From the NCBI RefSeq assembly GCF_000374125.1, contig NZ_KB893627.1:166699-230698 (forward strand): DNA of 64,000 nt. Reading direction: 5' to 3'. Source of the DNA: Niabella aurantiaca DSM 17617 (GTDB lineage: Bacteria; Bacteroidota; Bacteroidia; Chitinophagales; Chitinophagaceae). This document shows, piece by piece, positions 45,752 to 54,009 of this stretch. The notes below the pieces were generated by a model. It saw only the letters and a program-made list of their open reading frames with translations, did no database searches and was not told the origin of the DNA. Made by a program: the position numbers and the translations under genes. Within the stretch, counting starts at the first letter, position 1. Each line of letters opens with the position of its first letter.

Positions 45752-45813
45752 CAACAGAAAACGCAGCAATCACAAGCGCACCCTTGCTCCAAAAAAGGGT
45801 AAAGTGCGGGTAT

Positions 45814-45842
45814 TAAAAAAGCCCCCGTTCGGAGGCTTTTTA
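45814..45842 (-). terminator. Terminator of pyk (bidirectional form)
   Basis: An imperfect hairpin built from AGCC..CCG TTC GGA..GGCT, with an A-run on one side and a T-run on the other, directly after the pyk stop. In the minus direction it ends in TTTTTT. Confidence 0.65.
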
Positions 45843-45843
45843 T

Positions 45844-47340
45844 TTATTGAACTTCTGTGACTTTTATGGTATTGGTATGCAGTTTCAGATGTACCGGCGT
45901 GCTTCCGGTACTCACCGCAGTATCACCGCGTTTAAGGAACCCGTTTTTTTTCAGGATGTTGATCTGGTCTGCAAAAATGGTATCCAGGTCGTGCTGATCA
46001 TCGTCGTAAAAGAAAGCACGGATGCCCCATCCCAGGCTCAGCTGGTCGATAAGGGTGCGGTTCTTTGTAAACACGTATAAGGGTACTTTGGGCCGGTAGC
46101 TGCTGAGCATAAACCCGGTATAGCCGCTTTGCGTCATGCCGATCAGGGCATCTGCCCGTGTATCCTTGGCCAGGTTACAGGCATTGTAACAGATGGCATC
46201 GCTGGAAAGGGAAGGGGAGTGCGGCTGGGGCTGCAGCTCGTTCGCCAGATCATAGTGGTATTCGGTCTTTTCGATCTCCAGGATGATCTTCCGCATGGTT
46301 TGCACCACCAATGTGGGATGTTTACCGCTTGCGGTTTCAGCGCTCAGCATTACGGCGTCGGTACCTTCGAGCACAGCGTTGGCCACATCGGTGATCTCAC
46401 TGCGGTTGGGCTTGGAACGGTCGATCATGCTCTCCATCATCTGTGTGGCAACGATCACGGGCTTTGCCCGGTGAATGCATTTGCGGATAATGCTTTTCTG
46501 GATCAGCGGTACTTTTTCTACGGGGAGCTCTACACCCAGGTCGCCCCGGGCAACCATAATGCCATCCGAAGCGTGGATGATCTCCCGGATATTGGGAATG
46601 GCTTCGGGCATTTCGATCTTGGCAATGATCTTGGCCTTGCTTTTATGCCTGTCCAGGATCTTGCGGAGCTTTTTAATGTCTTCCACCTGGCGCACGAATG
46701 ACAAGGCTACCCATCCCAGTTGTTCTTTTATGATAAAGTCGAGATCGGCGAGGTCCTTGGGCGTCAGCGCGGGTAAAGAGATCTTGGTATCGGGGAGGTT
46801 TACTCCTTTTTTGGAAGACAGGAATCCGCCAAGCTCCACCTCCACTTTAACGTCGTTGTTGGGAAGGATCTTGCGTACGATCACTTCCAGCTTGCCGTCG
46901 TCGATCATTATTTTGTTCCCCACTTTTACGTCCTTGTGAAAATTGGGGTAGGAAATGTAGATCTTTTCTTTGGTGCCGATCATTTTTTTATTGGTAAAAA
47001 TGAAGGTATCACCCGGCTCTACAATGATGCCGCCACCTTCCATTTCCCCCACCCGGAGTTTGGGCCCCTGGAGGTCGCCCAGGATCGCTACGGTTGTTTT
47101 TTCTTTGCGGTTGATCTCGCGGATATATTCGATGATCTGCTTTTTCTCCTCATGCACACCATGCGAGAAATTTAAACGGAATACATTTACGCCCGCCCGT
47201 ACCAGATCGAGCAATTTGTCATAAGTATTGCAGGCCGGACCAACCGTAGCCACGATCTTTGTACGGTTGATGCTATGATCGGTATCCTTGGAAACGGTAG
47301 TTACCAATGTTTTCTTTCGGACTTTTTGAGTTTCTGTCAT
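45844..47340 (-). CDS. pyk: Pyruvate kinase
   Basis: 498 residues. It transfers phosphate from phosphoenolpyruvate to ADP in the last step of glycolysis. Motifs: RTKIVATVGPACNTYDKLLDLVRAGVNVFRLNFSHG (cut in two segments), the catalytic Lys signature IIAKIEMPEAIPNI, MVARGDLGVELPVEKV for the Mg/K site, and VATQMMESMI. The C-terminal domain is of normal length. It is followed by its terminator. The next upstream gene is a phosphofructokinase with residues typical of PPi use; pyk and pfk have separate terminators. Confidence 0.97.
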   Translation of the reverse strand: MTETQKVRKKTLVTTVSKDTDHSINRTKIVATVGPACNTYDKLLDLVRAGVNVFRLNFSHGVHEEKKQIIEYIREINRKEKTTVAILGDLQGPKLRVGEMEGGGIIVEPGDTFIFTNKKMIGTKEKIYISYPNFHKDVKVGNKIMIDDGKLEVIVRKILPNNDVKVEVELGGFLSSKKGVNLPDTKISLPALTPKDLADLDFIIKEQLGWVALSFVRQVEDIKKLRKILDRHKSKAKIIAKIEMPEAIPNIREIIHASDGIMVARGDLGVELPVEKVPLIQKSIIRKCIHRAKPVIVATQMMESMIDRSKPNRSEITDVANAVLEGTDAVMLSAETASGKHPTLVVQTMRKIILEIEKTEYHYDLANELQPQPHSPSLSSDAICYNACNLAKDTRADALIGMTQSGYTGFMLSSYRPKVPLYVFTKNRTLIDQLSLGWGIRAFFYDDDQHDLDTIFADQINILKKNGFLKRGDTAVSTGSTPVHLKLHTNTIKVTEVQ

Positions 47341-47412
47341 GTTTCGATTTCTAATGTTTAGGCCCCGGCGGGGTCAGGATCTTATTGCTGATTTAAACCG
47401 GAAGCTACAAAT

Positions 47413-47449
47413 TAAAAACAAAAAACCGCGCAGCAAAGGCGGTTTTAAT
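47413..47449 (-). terminator. Terminator of the phosphofructokinase gene
   Basis: The stem AAAACCGC/GCGGTTTT with loop about 8 bases lies 18-50 bp after the stop on the minus strand; an A-run on the plus strand provides the T tail. Confidence 0.65.
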
Positions 47450-47466
47450 TGTTTCAGGGTTTTATT

Positions 47467-48687
47467 TTAATTCCACTCCAGGATATTGTTGAACAGGTAT
47501 TCTTCCGGATTCTCCAGGTATTTACCGGCGGCTTCCTTATCGGCCTCCGTCAAATAGTGCAGGGCATCTGCGAATACGGTTTGGGTATCTGCGCTTTGCA
47601 TATCGATCAGACGCGGTTTTACCTTGCCTTTTTCATCTGCTACGTCTTTCAGATAAAGCGGGTTGATATTTCCTGTTGCATCCGCGGTAACGACAGCACC
47701 GGTAACGCCCTGATCGAAAAGCTTTTTCACTCCCATTCCCAGGAAGGTACAATACTCCAGGTCGTAGGCAGTGGGTGCCAGGCAACGAAGCTCGTATCCC
47801 AGTTCCACCGGGCGGCTCTTTACGGGAATATTCAGCTTCTTTAATTCATTCTGTAAAAGGATATTGTAAATATGGGCCTTGCTTACATTGCCCAGCTCCG
47901 GATGACCGTGATCGTCATAGGTGAACTGGATGCCGGAGGCTTTGATATCGTCGTCGCTCATAAAATGAAAAACCCCTTCGCTGACCACAGCAACGCCGTA
48001 GGGGATCTCCAGGATATTTCTCTTTACAATAGCGGAAACGATCAGTTTGGTGATCTTGTCCAGGGTCAGCTTGGTCTTGTTGAACATTTCGGGGATCACG
48101 ATCATCGGGTAATGGCAGGCTACACCAATACCAAAGGCAAGGTGGCCGGCCTCGCGTCCCATTGCGGACACCACAAACCAGTTGCCGGAGGTACGCGCGT
48201 CTTCATAGATCGTTTTGCCCAGCTTCACGCCTTCTTCCCGCGCGCTCTGGTAGCCAAAGGTAGGCTGGCCATAGGGGAGCGGCAGATCATTATCGATGGT
48301 CTTTGGAACGTGAATATTCTGAACGGGAACATTTTTATTTCTGAGGAATGTGGCGATCCGGTTGGCCGTGGATGCGGTATCGTCGCCACCGATGGTTACG
48401 AGGAGCTTGATATTGTTCTTTTCAAAGAACTCGCTTGTAAACTCATCATCCTTGGGTTTGTAGCGGCTCATACGGAGAAAAGAACCTCCGCGGCTGAAAA
48501 TATCGTCCGCAAGCTTAAAATCAATATCAGTGGTCAGCCCTTTACCGTTGAAAAGGTTCTTATACCCGTCGTGCAGGCCAATTACCCGGTAGCCGTCCTT
48601 CAAAAACGTTTTAGCAACAGAACCAATCACTGTGTTGATACCAGGGGCGGGGCCGCCGCCGGCAAGAATTACAATACTTTTCTCCAT
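47467..48687 (-). CDS. 6-phosphofructokinase, residues of the PPi-dependent type
   Basis: 406 residues, longer than the 320-residue bacterial ATP enzyme. The nucleotide/PPi site reads TIGGDDTASTANRI, where ATP enzymes have GGDGS, and the active-site loop is VPKTIDNDLPLPYG, where ATP enzymes have PGTIDND. An Asp at the first place and a Lys at the second are the known markers of pyrophosphate-dependent enzymes, which reversibly convert fructose-6-phosphate to fructose-1,6-bisphosphate. Other family blocks are SIVILAGGGPAPGINTVIG and SAMGREAGHLAFGIG. I therefore predict PPi use; biochemical proof is lacking. Confidence 0.85.
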   Translation of the reverse strand: MEKSIVILAGGGPAPGINTVIGSVAKTFLKDGYRVIGLHDGYKNLFNGKGLTTDIDFKLADDIFSRGGSFLRMSRYKPKDDEFTSEFFEKNNIKLLVTIGGDDTASTANRIATFLRNKNVPVQNIHVPKTIDNDLPLPYGQPTFGYQSAREEGVKLGKTIYEDARTSGNWFVVSAMGREAGHLAFGIGVACHYPMIVIPEMFNKTKLTLDKITKLIVSAIVKRNILEIPYGVAVVSEGVFHFMSDDDIKASGIQFTYDDHGHPELGNVSKAHIYNILLQNELKKLNIPVKSRPVELGYELRCLAPTAYDLEYCTFLGMGVKKLFDQGVTGAVVTADATGNINPLYLKDVADEKGKVKPRLIDMQSADTQTVFADALHYLTEADKEAAGKYLENPEEYLFNNILEWN

Positions 48688-48714
48688 ATACGATTTAATT
48701 ATATCTTAAGTGCG

Positions 48715-48722
48715 CAAATATA
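48715..48722 (-). promoter_or_regulatory. -7 promoter element of the phosphofructokinase gene
   Basis: TATATTTG on the minus strand, 27 bp before the ATG at 48687, followed by CGCAC as in several other promoters of the window. Confidence 0.5.
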
Positions 48723-48962
48723 AGCGAAATTGATTTTTATTCTGTTCCGCAGATAGTTATTTAAAGATTATTAAAGCTTAACGGTCGTTTGTGTAAAAAT
48801 CTTTAAATGCAATGGGCGCCTGCTGCTATGGATATCGAAAGTATGAAATGGAAAATAAGGCCCGTTTACCGCTTGGTAGAATCTTCCGGACCCCGCAGAG
48901 GCATTCCTTATTATAGATGCAGACCGGTTCGAACCCGGAAGGGATGCTAAGACCCAAAGAGC

Positions 48963-49814
48963 CTATGAGAACGAAGCGAGTATCCGCTTTACATTGCCGG
49001 TATAGTGCCCGCCAAAGAGCCGGGCATGCAATAAGAGCGGGTAGAGCTGGGTGCAGGGCACGCGCTGCTGCCAACCCGGTTGCAACGGATAGGTTTGCCG
49101 ATAGGCATGATAAAATCCGCTGTCAAACCCGCCAAAAAGTAAGGTCATGCCGATATCCATTTCCCGGTGTCCGTAATATACTGCCGGATCAAAGATCGCC
49201 GGTGTGCCGTCCGCCAGGAACAGGACGTTCCCGCTCCACAGATCGCCATGAAGAAGAGCCGGCGGCTCCCCCGGGAAAAGCCCCGGCAGCTGTTTGCAAA
49301 ATTTCTCCGCGTTTGCTAGGTCTGCCCGTGTTAATTTTCCGAGATCAAAGAGTGTCCGGATCAGGGGCAGGATCCGGCGGTCTGCGTAAAATTCCGGCCA
49401 GGTACCGGCGGCTGTATTTTCCTGTGGCCAGACGCCAAGGTAATTGTTCTCAAAAAAGCCGAAACCGGATTGCGTTTTCCGGTGCAGCTGTGCGAGCCCT
49501 TTTCCAAGCTGTTCCCAGGAATGCTGACGTGGAGGCGCGGCATCCAACCATTCCAACAGCAGGTACTGGCTGCCGCCGGTAATGCCTTGTTTTAGCGGGC
49601 CGGGTACCTTCAACCGGCCCGACCTTGCGAGTTCTTTCAACCCATGGATTTCTTTTTCGAATAGCAGGGGACTGGATAGATGGGGATGCATCTTTAAAAA
49701 ATAACGGGCACCGTCTGCGTTTATACAATAGCACTGATTGATATCACCTCCCTGAACGGGATGATACTCCGTAACAGGGAGCCCCAGGCTTTCAAAAATG
49801 GCGGCGGGGATCAT
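48963..49814 (-). CDS. Fructosamine kinase-family protein
   Basis: 283 residues of the protein-kinase-like fold. Motifs: VQGGDINQCYCI (nucleotide loop region), YFLKMH (ATP-binding Lys), the family-specific NNYLGVWPQENT, the catalytic loop LLHGDLWSGNVLF (His-Gly-Asp-x4-Asn) and the metal-binding AIFDPAVYYGHREMDIGM. Relatives phosphorylate ketosamines (glycated amines on proteins or metabolites) and start deglycation. Unrelated functionally to the Ser/Thr kinases downstream, which are on the other strand. Substrate not determined. TATCTTGC stands 7 bp before the ATG. Confidence 0.92.
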   Translation of the reverse strand: MIPAAIFESLGLPVTEYHPVQGGDINQCYCINADGARYFLKMHPHLSSPLLFEKEIHGLKELARSGRLKVPGPLKQGITGGSQYLLLEWLDAAPPRQHSWEQLGKGLAQLHRKTQSGFGFFENNYLGVWPQENTAAGTWPEFYADRRILPLIRTLFDLGKLTRADLANAEKFCKQLPGLFPGEPPALLHGDLWSGNVLFLADGTPAIFDPAVYYGHREMDIGMTLLFGGFDSGFYHAYRQTYPLQPGWQQRVPCTQLYPLLLHARLFGGHYTGNVKRILASFS

Positions 49815-50086
49815 TCACCGGCAAGATAAAACAGATCGGTCAAAATGCAAGACCAGGATTAACGGTTTAAAATATATGAAGAGCGCGTTTCAAAAGTATT
49901 TTTTGGGGCCGGTCTTTTTCTTATACTTTTAGAGACTGCGCCGCTGCCAGGCTGCTTTGGAGATGTATTGCGTCTGCCCTGAATACAAGACCGCGCTGCT
50001 GACCGCTTTGATCCCGCCGTTCACCGGTTTTATCCCAATTTTAGGTGTTTCCTGGCAAAAGGGTGGTTATTTTACAGGTTATAACC

Positions 50087-50129
50087 CCGGCAGACCTGTC
50101 AGGTTTCAAAAACCTGACAGGTCTGCCGG
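50087..50129. repeat. Perfect 19-bp hairpin with GACCTGTCAGGTT arms
   Basis: The arm CCGGCAGACCTGTCAGGTT (50087-50105) is followed by loop TCAAA and its exact reverse complement (50111-50129). From memory, palindromes with the core GACCTGTCAGGTTTT are widespread in Bacteroidetes genomes, so this is probably one copy of a dispersed intergenic repeat. It lies about 100 bp before the first kinase gene. Confidence 0.75.
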
Positions 50130-50159
50130 TCGGGCTATGGCAGTTCCAAATATTTGAAG

Positions 50160-50167
50160 TAAGTTTG
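50160..50167 (+). promoter_or_regulatory. Candidate -7 element of the signalling operon
   Basis: TAAGTTTG matches TAnnTTTG, 63 bp before the ATG at 50231. No -33 element is evident at the proper distance. Confidence 0.35.
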
Positions 50168-50230
50168 GTACACGGAGCCGGGCATGATGAACGGAGTCAT
50201 TATAAGCAGGTTAAGCAAGTAAAACAAGGA

Positions 50231-51748
50231 ATGGAGAATACAACCATCAACGGTTATAAACTGAAATATAAATTAGGCGAAGGGGGAATGGCCGAGGTCT
50301 GGTATGCAGAGAATTACCTGCAAAAACCTGCTGCAGTAAAAGTATTGCAAAAGCGCTTTTGCGGAATGCCGGAAGTGGTGAGCCGTTTTGAGAATGAAGC
50401 CCGGCTGATGGTGCACCTGAACCATGCGCATATCCGGAATATTTACGATTATTCTACGGTGGACGGCTGCCCCTGTATGATCATGGAATACCTCGAAGGC
50501 GCAGACCTGGCCCGGCGGATGAAAGAGGGAGAGCGGTTCTCCAATCTGCAGCTGATCACCTGGTGGAACGACCTGGTGGATGCGCTCCAATATACCCACC
50601 GCAAGAACATCATTCACCGGGATATAAAGCCGTCCAATCTTTTTTTGACAGAAGACGGGAACATTAAGATCCTGGATTTCGGTATTGCCAAGCTGCGCGA
50701 CAATGTGACCGTAACGCAAACCGGCTCAAGGATGGGAACGCTGATGTATATGAGCCCCGAGCAGGTTTATGATGTAAAGACGCTCTCCTATAAAACGGAT
50801 ATTTATTCCCTTGCCGTTACTTTTTATCACCTCGTCAGTGGTACGGCTCCTTACGATGCGTCGAAAATATCTGATTTTGAGATACAGGAGAACATTGTGC
50901 GCAAGCATACGGATGCTTCTGCACTTCCGGAGCCCTGGCGGGGACTGCTTCCCTTGTACCTGGGGAAAAACCCGGAGGATCGCCGGGAGCTGCGGAAGAT
51001 CGACGCCGGTACCACAAAGGAGGATGAAACCATTGTGTTTACACCTGTTCCTCCGCAGCCGATCGAAAAGATCTATCCGCCCTTGTCGACCCATCCTGCA
51101 CAGAAAACGGGTTCCAGCCGTTTCGGATATGTGTTCCTGGTATTTTTGATCGTGGCCGGTTTGATCGTTTTTGCATTGAATAAAGAGAGCATCCTGACCC
51201 TGTTTGGTGTAAACCAGGAGGCCCCGAAAAAAGAGGTGACCAAACCGGCTTTAAAACCCCGCGCAAAAAAACAGGCATCTCCGGAGTCCACAAACGCATT
51301 GAAGAGCGACACCACGAACGGAACCAACGACACCATGACCACTACCCAGGTGATCACCAGTGAAGATCTGGGGCAAAAGGAAGCCGTTATAAAAAACAGG
51401 ATCAACGATTATTACCGGATGCGCCAGGACTGCGATGGCCTGTCGCGGTTTTTCAGAGATACGGTACAGCAATATTATAACCGTTCCAATGAGCTGCTGA
51501 CCCGCATTCAGAAGGAATGTGCCGCCTATCATGGAAAATGGCGTTTTACCGAAGCTGATATTTCAAATTCGTCGTATGTATTCACGTATCATCCGAGCGG
51601 GAATACATATGTGGACTTCAGTATGCTCTATAAAATAAAACAAAATGAAGCGGACGACTGGATCCCGTACAATATCGATGTTTCGGTAATGTTTGATAAA
51701 GAAATGAAGATCGCGCGGATCGTGGAGCGGAGGATCGAAAAGCTTTAA
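50231..51748 (+). CDS. Transmembrane Ser/Thr protein kinase (PrkC/PknB-type)
   Basis: 505 residues from the ATG at 50231 (MENTTINGYKLKYKLGEGG); earlier in-frame codons would cross the hairpin. Complete Hanks kinase: Gly loop GEGGMAEV (16-23), ATP Lys37, catalytic HRDIKPSN (Asp131), DFG at 149-151, the activation segment with TVTQTGSRMGTLMYMSPEQ. A transmembrane helix (about 297-316, YVFLVFLIVAGLIVFAL) separates the cytosolic kinase from a C-terminal extracytoplasmic domain (about 190 residues) with a Thr/Lys-rich linker. The outer domain has no PASTA repeat; it shows IKNRINDYYRMRQDCDGL and may sense the envelope. First gene of the phospho-signalling operon. Confidence 0.92.
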   Translation: MENTTINGYKLKYKLGEGGMAEVWYAENYLQKPAAVKVLQKRFCGMPEVVSRFENEARLMVHLNHAHIRNIYDYSTVDGCPCMIMEYLEGADLARRMKEGERFSNLQLITWWNDLVDALQYTHRKNIIHRDIKPSNLFLTEDGNIKILDFGIAKLRDNVTVTQTGSRMGTLMYMSPEQVYDVKTLSYKTDIYSLAVTFYHLVSGTAPYDASKISDFEIQENIVRKHTDASALPEPWRGLLPLYLGKNPEDRRELRKIDAGTTKEDETIVFTPVPPQPIEKIYPPLSTHPAQKTGSSRFGYVFLVFLIVAGLIVFALNKESILTLFGVNQEAPKKEVTKPALKPRAKKQASPESTNALKSDTTNGTNDTMTTTQVITSEDLGQKEAVIKNRINDYYRMRQDCDGLSRFFRDTVQQYYNRSNELLTRIQKECAAYHGKWRFTEADISNSSYVFTYHPSGNTYVDFSMLYKIKQNEADDWIPYNIDVSVMFDKEMKIARIVERRIEKL

Positions 51749-51765
51749 AATTTCAAATTGAGACT

Positions 51766-52704
51766 ATGTTTGATAAATTAAAAAGATGGCTGTTGCCGGA
51801 TGAGGAGGAAGCGCGGCTGACCAACCAGGCGCTGGTGGACCAGGTATTGGTATCGTTTAAAGAAACGGTAGAGCGGGAGTCTTTTAACAAACGGATGATG
51901 TATGATTGCAGCTACCTCATCCTGATGCGGCCGGAGGATTATAAACACGCAGAGCTGCGTCTTGCAGGGATTACCGAAGGGATCCTTGATGAGTTTTATG
52001 ATTACATCCACCAGCGTAAAGACCAGTATCCCCGTTATGAGCCCATCGGGAGCTTTTGGGATTTTCAGTATTGCCCGGCGGAGCGCGGCGTGGACAACAA
52101 GGAGATCGAACCGGGCACCATCCAGGTGGTCAGTACGCCCACGTCGGAAAAATCGTGGTCGGAGCTTTCTTCAGAGCACATAAAAGTATCGGTAAGCAGC
52201 AAACATTCCAAGTATTCCAAATACGATCTGAATCCTACCACGTTTGCCAACATTGATATCCTTTCGAAGGGACATTTCCGGGTAAAATTCCGGAAGGAGT
52301 TCCTGGGCGATTTTACGTCGGTGCAGGCGCCTGTCACCGGTTCGCGGAACAGTGCTCCGGCAGATAAGCTGGCCACCATTCAGTTTGTATTGAGCAAGCA
52401 ACGGTACAGTTTTCCCATGCGCGAGAAACAGTTGAAGATCACAAAGGCCATCGATGGCATGACCAGCACCGCTACCTTATTGTGCATCAGTGAGCCCAGC
52501 GGCAGCCTGCAAAAGGAACACATCATGATCCGGTATGAAGAGACGGCAAGAGCCTTTTATATTGCGTTGTTCGCAGATGCTTTTGTAAATGAACAAAAAC
52601 TGGAATTGAGCCGTGTAGGAGAAAATCCGGTCTGGCACCCGCTGAAGAATGAATCCACGATCGTGTGCGGGATCTTTCAGCTGGATTTTAAGGCCGCAAT
52701 TTAA
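51766..52704 (+). CDS. FhaA-like cytoplasmic protein (DUF3662-like, possible FHA)
   Basis: 312 residues, 17 bp after the kinase gene. The N-terminal half (about 1-140) with SYLILMRPEDYKHAELRL and GILDEFYDYIHQRKDQYPRYEPIGSFWDFQY resembles the N-terminal domain of actinobacterial FhaA, which binds phosphorylated partners of cell-wall synthesis. The C-terminal 100 residues (RYSFPMREKQLKITKAID, LQKEHIMIRYEETARAFYIALF) have the strand pattern of an FHA domain but lack the exact Gly-Arg and Ser-x-x-His set, so phosphothreonine binding is uncertain. No membrane helix. The assignment rests mostly on context and pattern. Confidence 0.6.
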   Translation: MFDKLKRWLLPDEEEARLTNQALVDQVLVSFKETVERESFNKRMMYDCSYLILMRPEDYKHAELRLAGITEGILDEFYDYIHQRKDQYPRYEPIGSFWDFQYCPAERGVDNKEIEPGTIQVVSTPTSEKSWSELSSEHIKVSVSSKHSKYSKYDLNPTTFANIDILSKGHFRVKFRKEFLGDFTSVQAPVTGSRNSAPADKLATIQFVLSKQRYSFPMREKQLKITKAIDGMTSTATLLCISEPSGSLQKEHIMIRYEETARAFYIALFADAFVNEQKLELSRVGENPVWHPLKNESTIVCGIFQLDFKAAI

Positions 52705-52813
52705 ATGTTATAGATATAAAAGTTAGCAGGAGTGATACCGTTTTTATTAATAGCATCAGACCGCCCCGGTTCACCCGTCGACACTTCAACCCGTTAATTA
52801 AAATAAAATAGGT

Positions 52814-52882
52814 ATGCTGGGTATTGCGATGCTGATATTTATTATCCTCGTATTTCTGTTACAATCTAAAGTAAAGTCATGA
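52814..52882 (+). CDS. 22-residue hydrophobic micropeptide coupled to the PP2C gene
   Basis: A small frame from ATG 52814 to TGA 52880-52882. The product starts MLGIAMLIFIILVFLL and ends QSKVKS: a single hydrophobic helix of about 16 residues with a short basic tail, so a one-span membrane peptide with its basic end inside is likely. Its TGA overlaps the ATG of the phosphatase gene (ATGA at 52879-52882), the usual form of translational coupling. Purine-rich AAATAAAATAGGT precedes its ATG. Either it is a regulatory or scaffold peptide of the locus, or a leader whose translation drives the phosphatase gene. Confidence 0.55.
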   Translation: MLGIAMLIFIILVFLLQSKVKS

Positions 52883-54006
52883 GCAGGAAGATCGTTTTAT
52901 ACGGGCAAACGGATATGGGGCGCCGGCGGGAAGAGAATGAAGATAATTTCATCGCCGTTCCGGAGCTTTGGGCAACGCCTTCACGCGCGCTGGCAGGCGC
53001 CATTGACGGTGTGGGAGGGTATGAAGGGGGCGCAGAGGCCGCATTGCTTGCCAAGCAGACGATCGAAGGATACCTGCAGAATTTCAGCTTTGGTGCCCCC
53101 CTGCAATTACTGAAGGAGGCGGCCATTGCTGCCAACAATAAGATCTTTGAGCAGCGGAAAGACCAGGAACAACTCAGCCGTATGAGCTGCGTGCTGTCTG
53201 TGGCTGTGCTGGATGCCGATAAAGAAATGATGTATATCGCCCACGTGGGCGATAGCCGGGGGTATGTGTACCGGAACGGCAATATGCTGAAGATCACCCG
53301 CGATCACTCATCTGTTGGAATGAAGGAAGACAGCGGTTATCTTACGGAAGCCGAGGCCATGCAACATCCGCGCAGGAATGAGATCAGTAAGATGGTAGGG
53401 GAATTGTTCCTGGATCCTGAAGATTCGCATAACTATTTTGACATCGGGGAGCATAGCTTTCTGCCGGAGGATATCGCGTTGTTTTGTTCTGATGGTCTTA
53501 CAGACCTCGTAACACAGGCACAGATGGCGGCCATATTGTCATCACCGGGTACGCTTCCGCAGAAAGCGCAGCGGCTGATCGATAAAGCCAATGAACTGGG
53601 CGGCAAGGACAATATCACTGTGGTGCTGGCAACCTATGCCCCAACAAAGAAACCGGGACGTAAAAAGGCAACCAGGAGTACCATTGAGGTTCCGATTGCC
53701 GCAACAAATACAACATCTGATGAAGAAGTTATGGCGATCCATCAACTCCCCGCAAAAAAAAAGACATGGATACTGCCCGCGATCATCGCATTTATCGTTG
53801 GCTTTTTAATAAACTGGACCGGAACCGGATCCTTTTTTATAAAAAAGGATCCGGTTCCGGTCGTAGCGCCGGACACTTCGGCCATCCGCCCGGACAGTCT
53901 GCCGCTGATTGACAGCGCCGGGCTGCAGCACCTGGATACTTTAATTAATGCAACGGATACGATTTACCGCGACAGCGTCCGTCGAAATGTACTGCAAGGC
54001 TATTAA
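52879..54006 (+). CDS. PP2C-family Ser/Thr phosphatase, membrane-anchored (PstP-like)
   Basis: 375 residues. All PPM/PP2C metal-site motifs are present: RRREENEDNF (Asp22), AIDGVGGYEGG (Asp43, Gly44), HVGDSRGYVYR (Asp125), FCSDGLTDLV (Asp205) and GGKDNITVV (Asp244). Helix 296-316 (TWILPAIIAFIVGFLINW) places the catalytic domain in the cytoplasm and the last 60 residues outside, the same layout as actinobacterial PstP. It presumably reverses phosphorylation by the two kinases of the locus. The coding sequence contains a 46-bp perfect DNA palindrome just after the helix. Confidence 0.95.
   Translation: MSRKIVLYGQTDMGRRREENEDNFIAVPELWATPSRALAGAIDGVGGYEGGAEAALLAKQTIEGYLQNFSFGAPLQLLKEAAIAANNKIFEQRKDQEQLSRMSCVLSVAVLDADKEMMYIAHVGDSRGYVYRNGNMLKITRDHSSVGMKEDSGYLTEAEAMQHPRRNEISKMVGELFLDPEDSHNYFDIGEHSFLPEDIALFCSDGLTDLVTQAQMAAILSSPGTLPQKAQRLIDKANELGGKDNITVVLATYAPTKKPGRKKATRSTIEVPIAATNTTSDEEVMAIHQLPAKKKTWILPAIIAFIVGFLINWTGTGSFFIKKDPVPVVAPDTSAIRPDSLPLIDSAGLQHLDTLINATDTIYRDSVRRNVLQGY
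53817..53862. repeat. 46-bp perfect palindrome inside the PP2C gene
   Basis: Each half of 23 bases is the exact reverse complement of the other, with no spacer; the centre is TTTTTTATAAAAAA and each arm carries GGATCC (as GGATCC on either strand) and CCGGAACC. It encodes the segment TGTGSFFIKKDPVPV right after the transmembrane helix. Arms rich in GC with a T-run make it resemble a terminator hairpin in the middle of a gene. Confidence 0.85.
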
Positions 54007-54009
54007 CAC

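Larger units (their letters stand above)
49815..50230. other. Intergenic region upstream of the signalling operon
   Basis: About 415 bp without a convincing gene. It contains a long perfect hairpin (50087-50129) and a -7-like element (50160-50167). A frame of 66 codons across the hairpin has no recognisable domain and is probably fortuitous. Confidence 0.5.

Noticed and set aside
45505..45792. A 95-codon open frame on the minus strand in the palindrome-rich element
   Set aside because: It runs through the stem-loops and one terminal repeat and its translation has no domain; the DNA structure explains it better than coding.
49957..50157. A 66-codon frame upstream of the kinase
   Set aside because: It crosses the 19-bp hairpin and shows no recognisable motif or start context.
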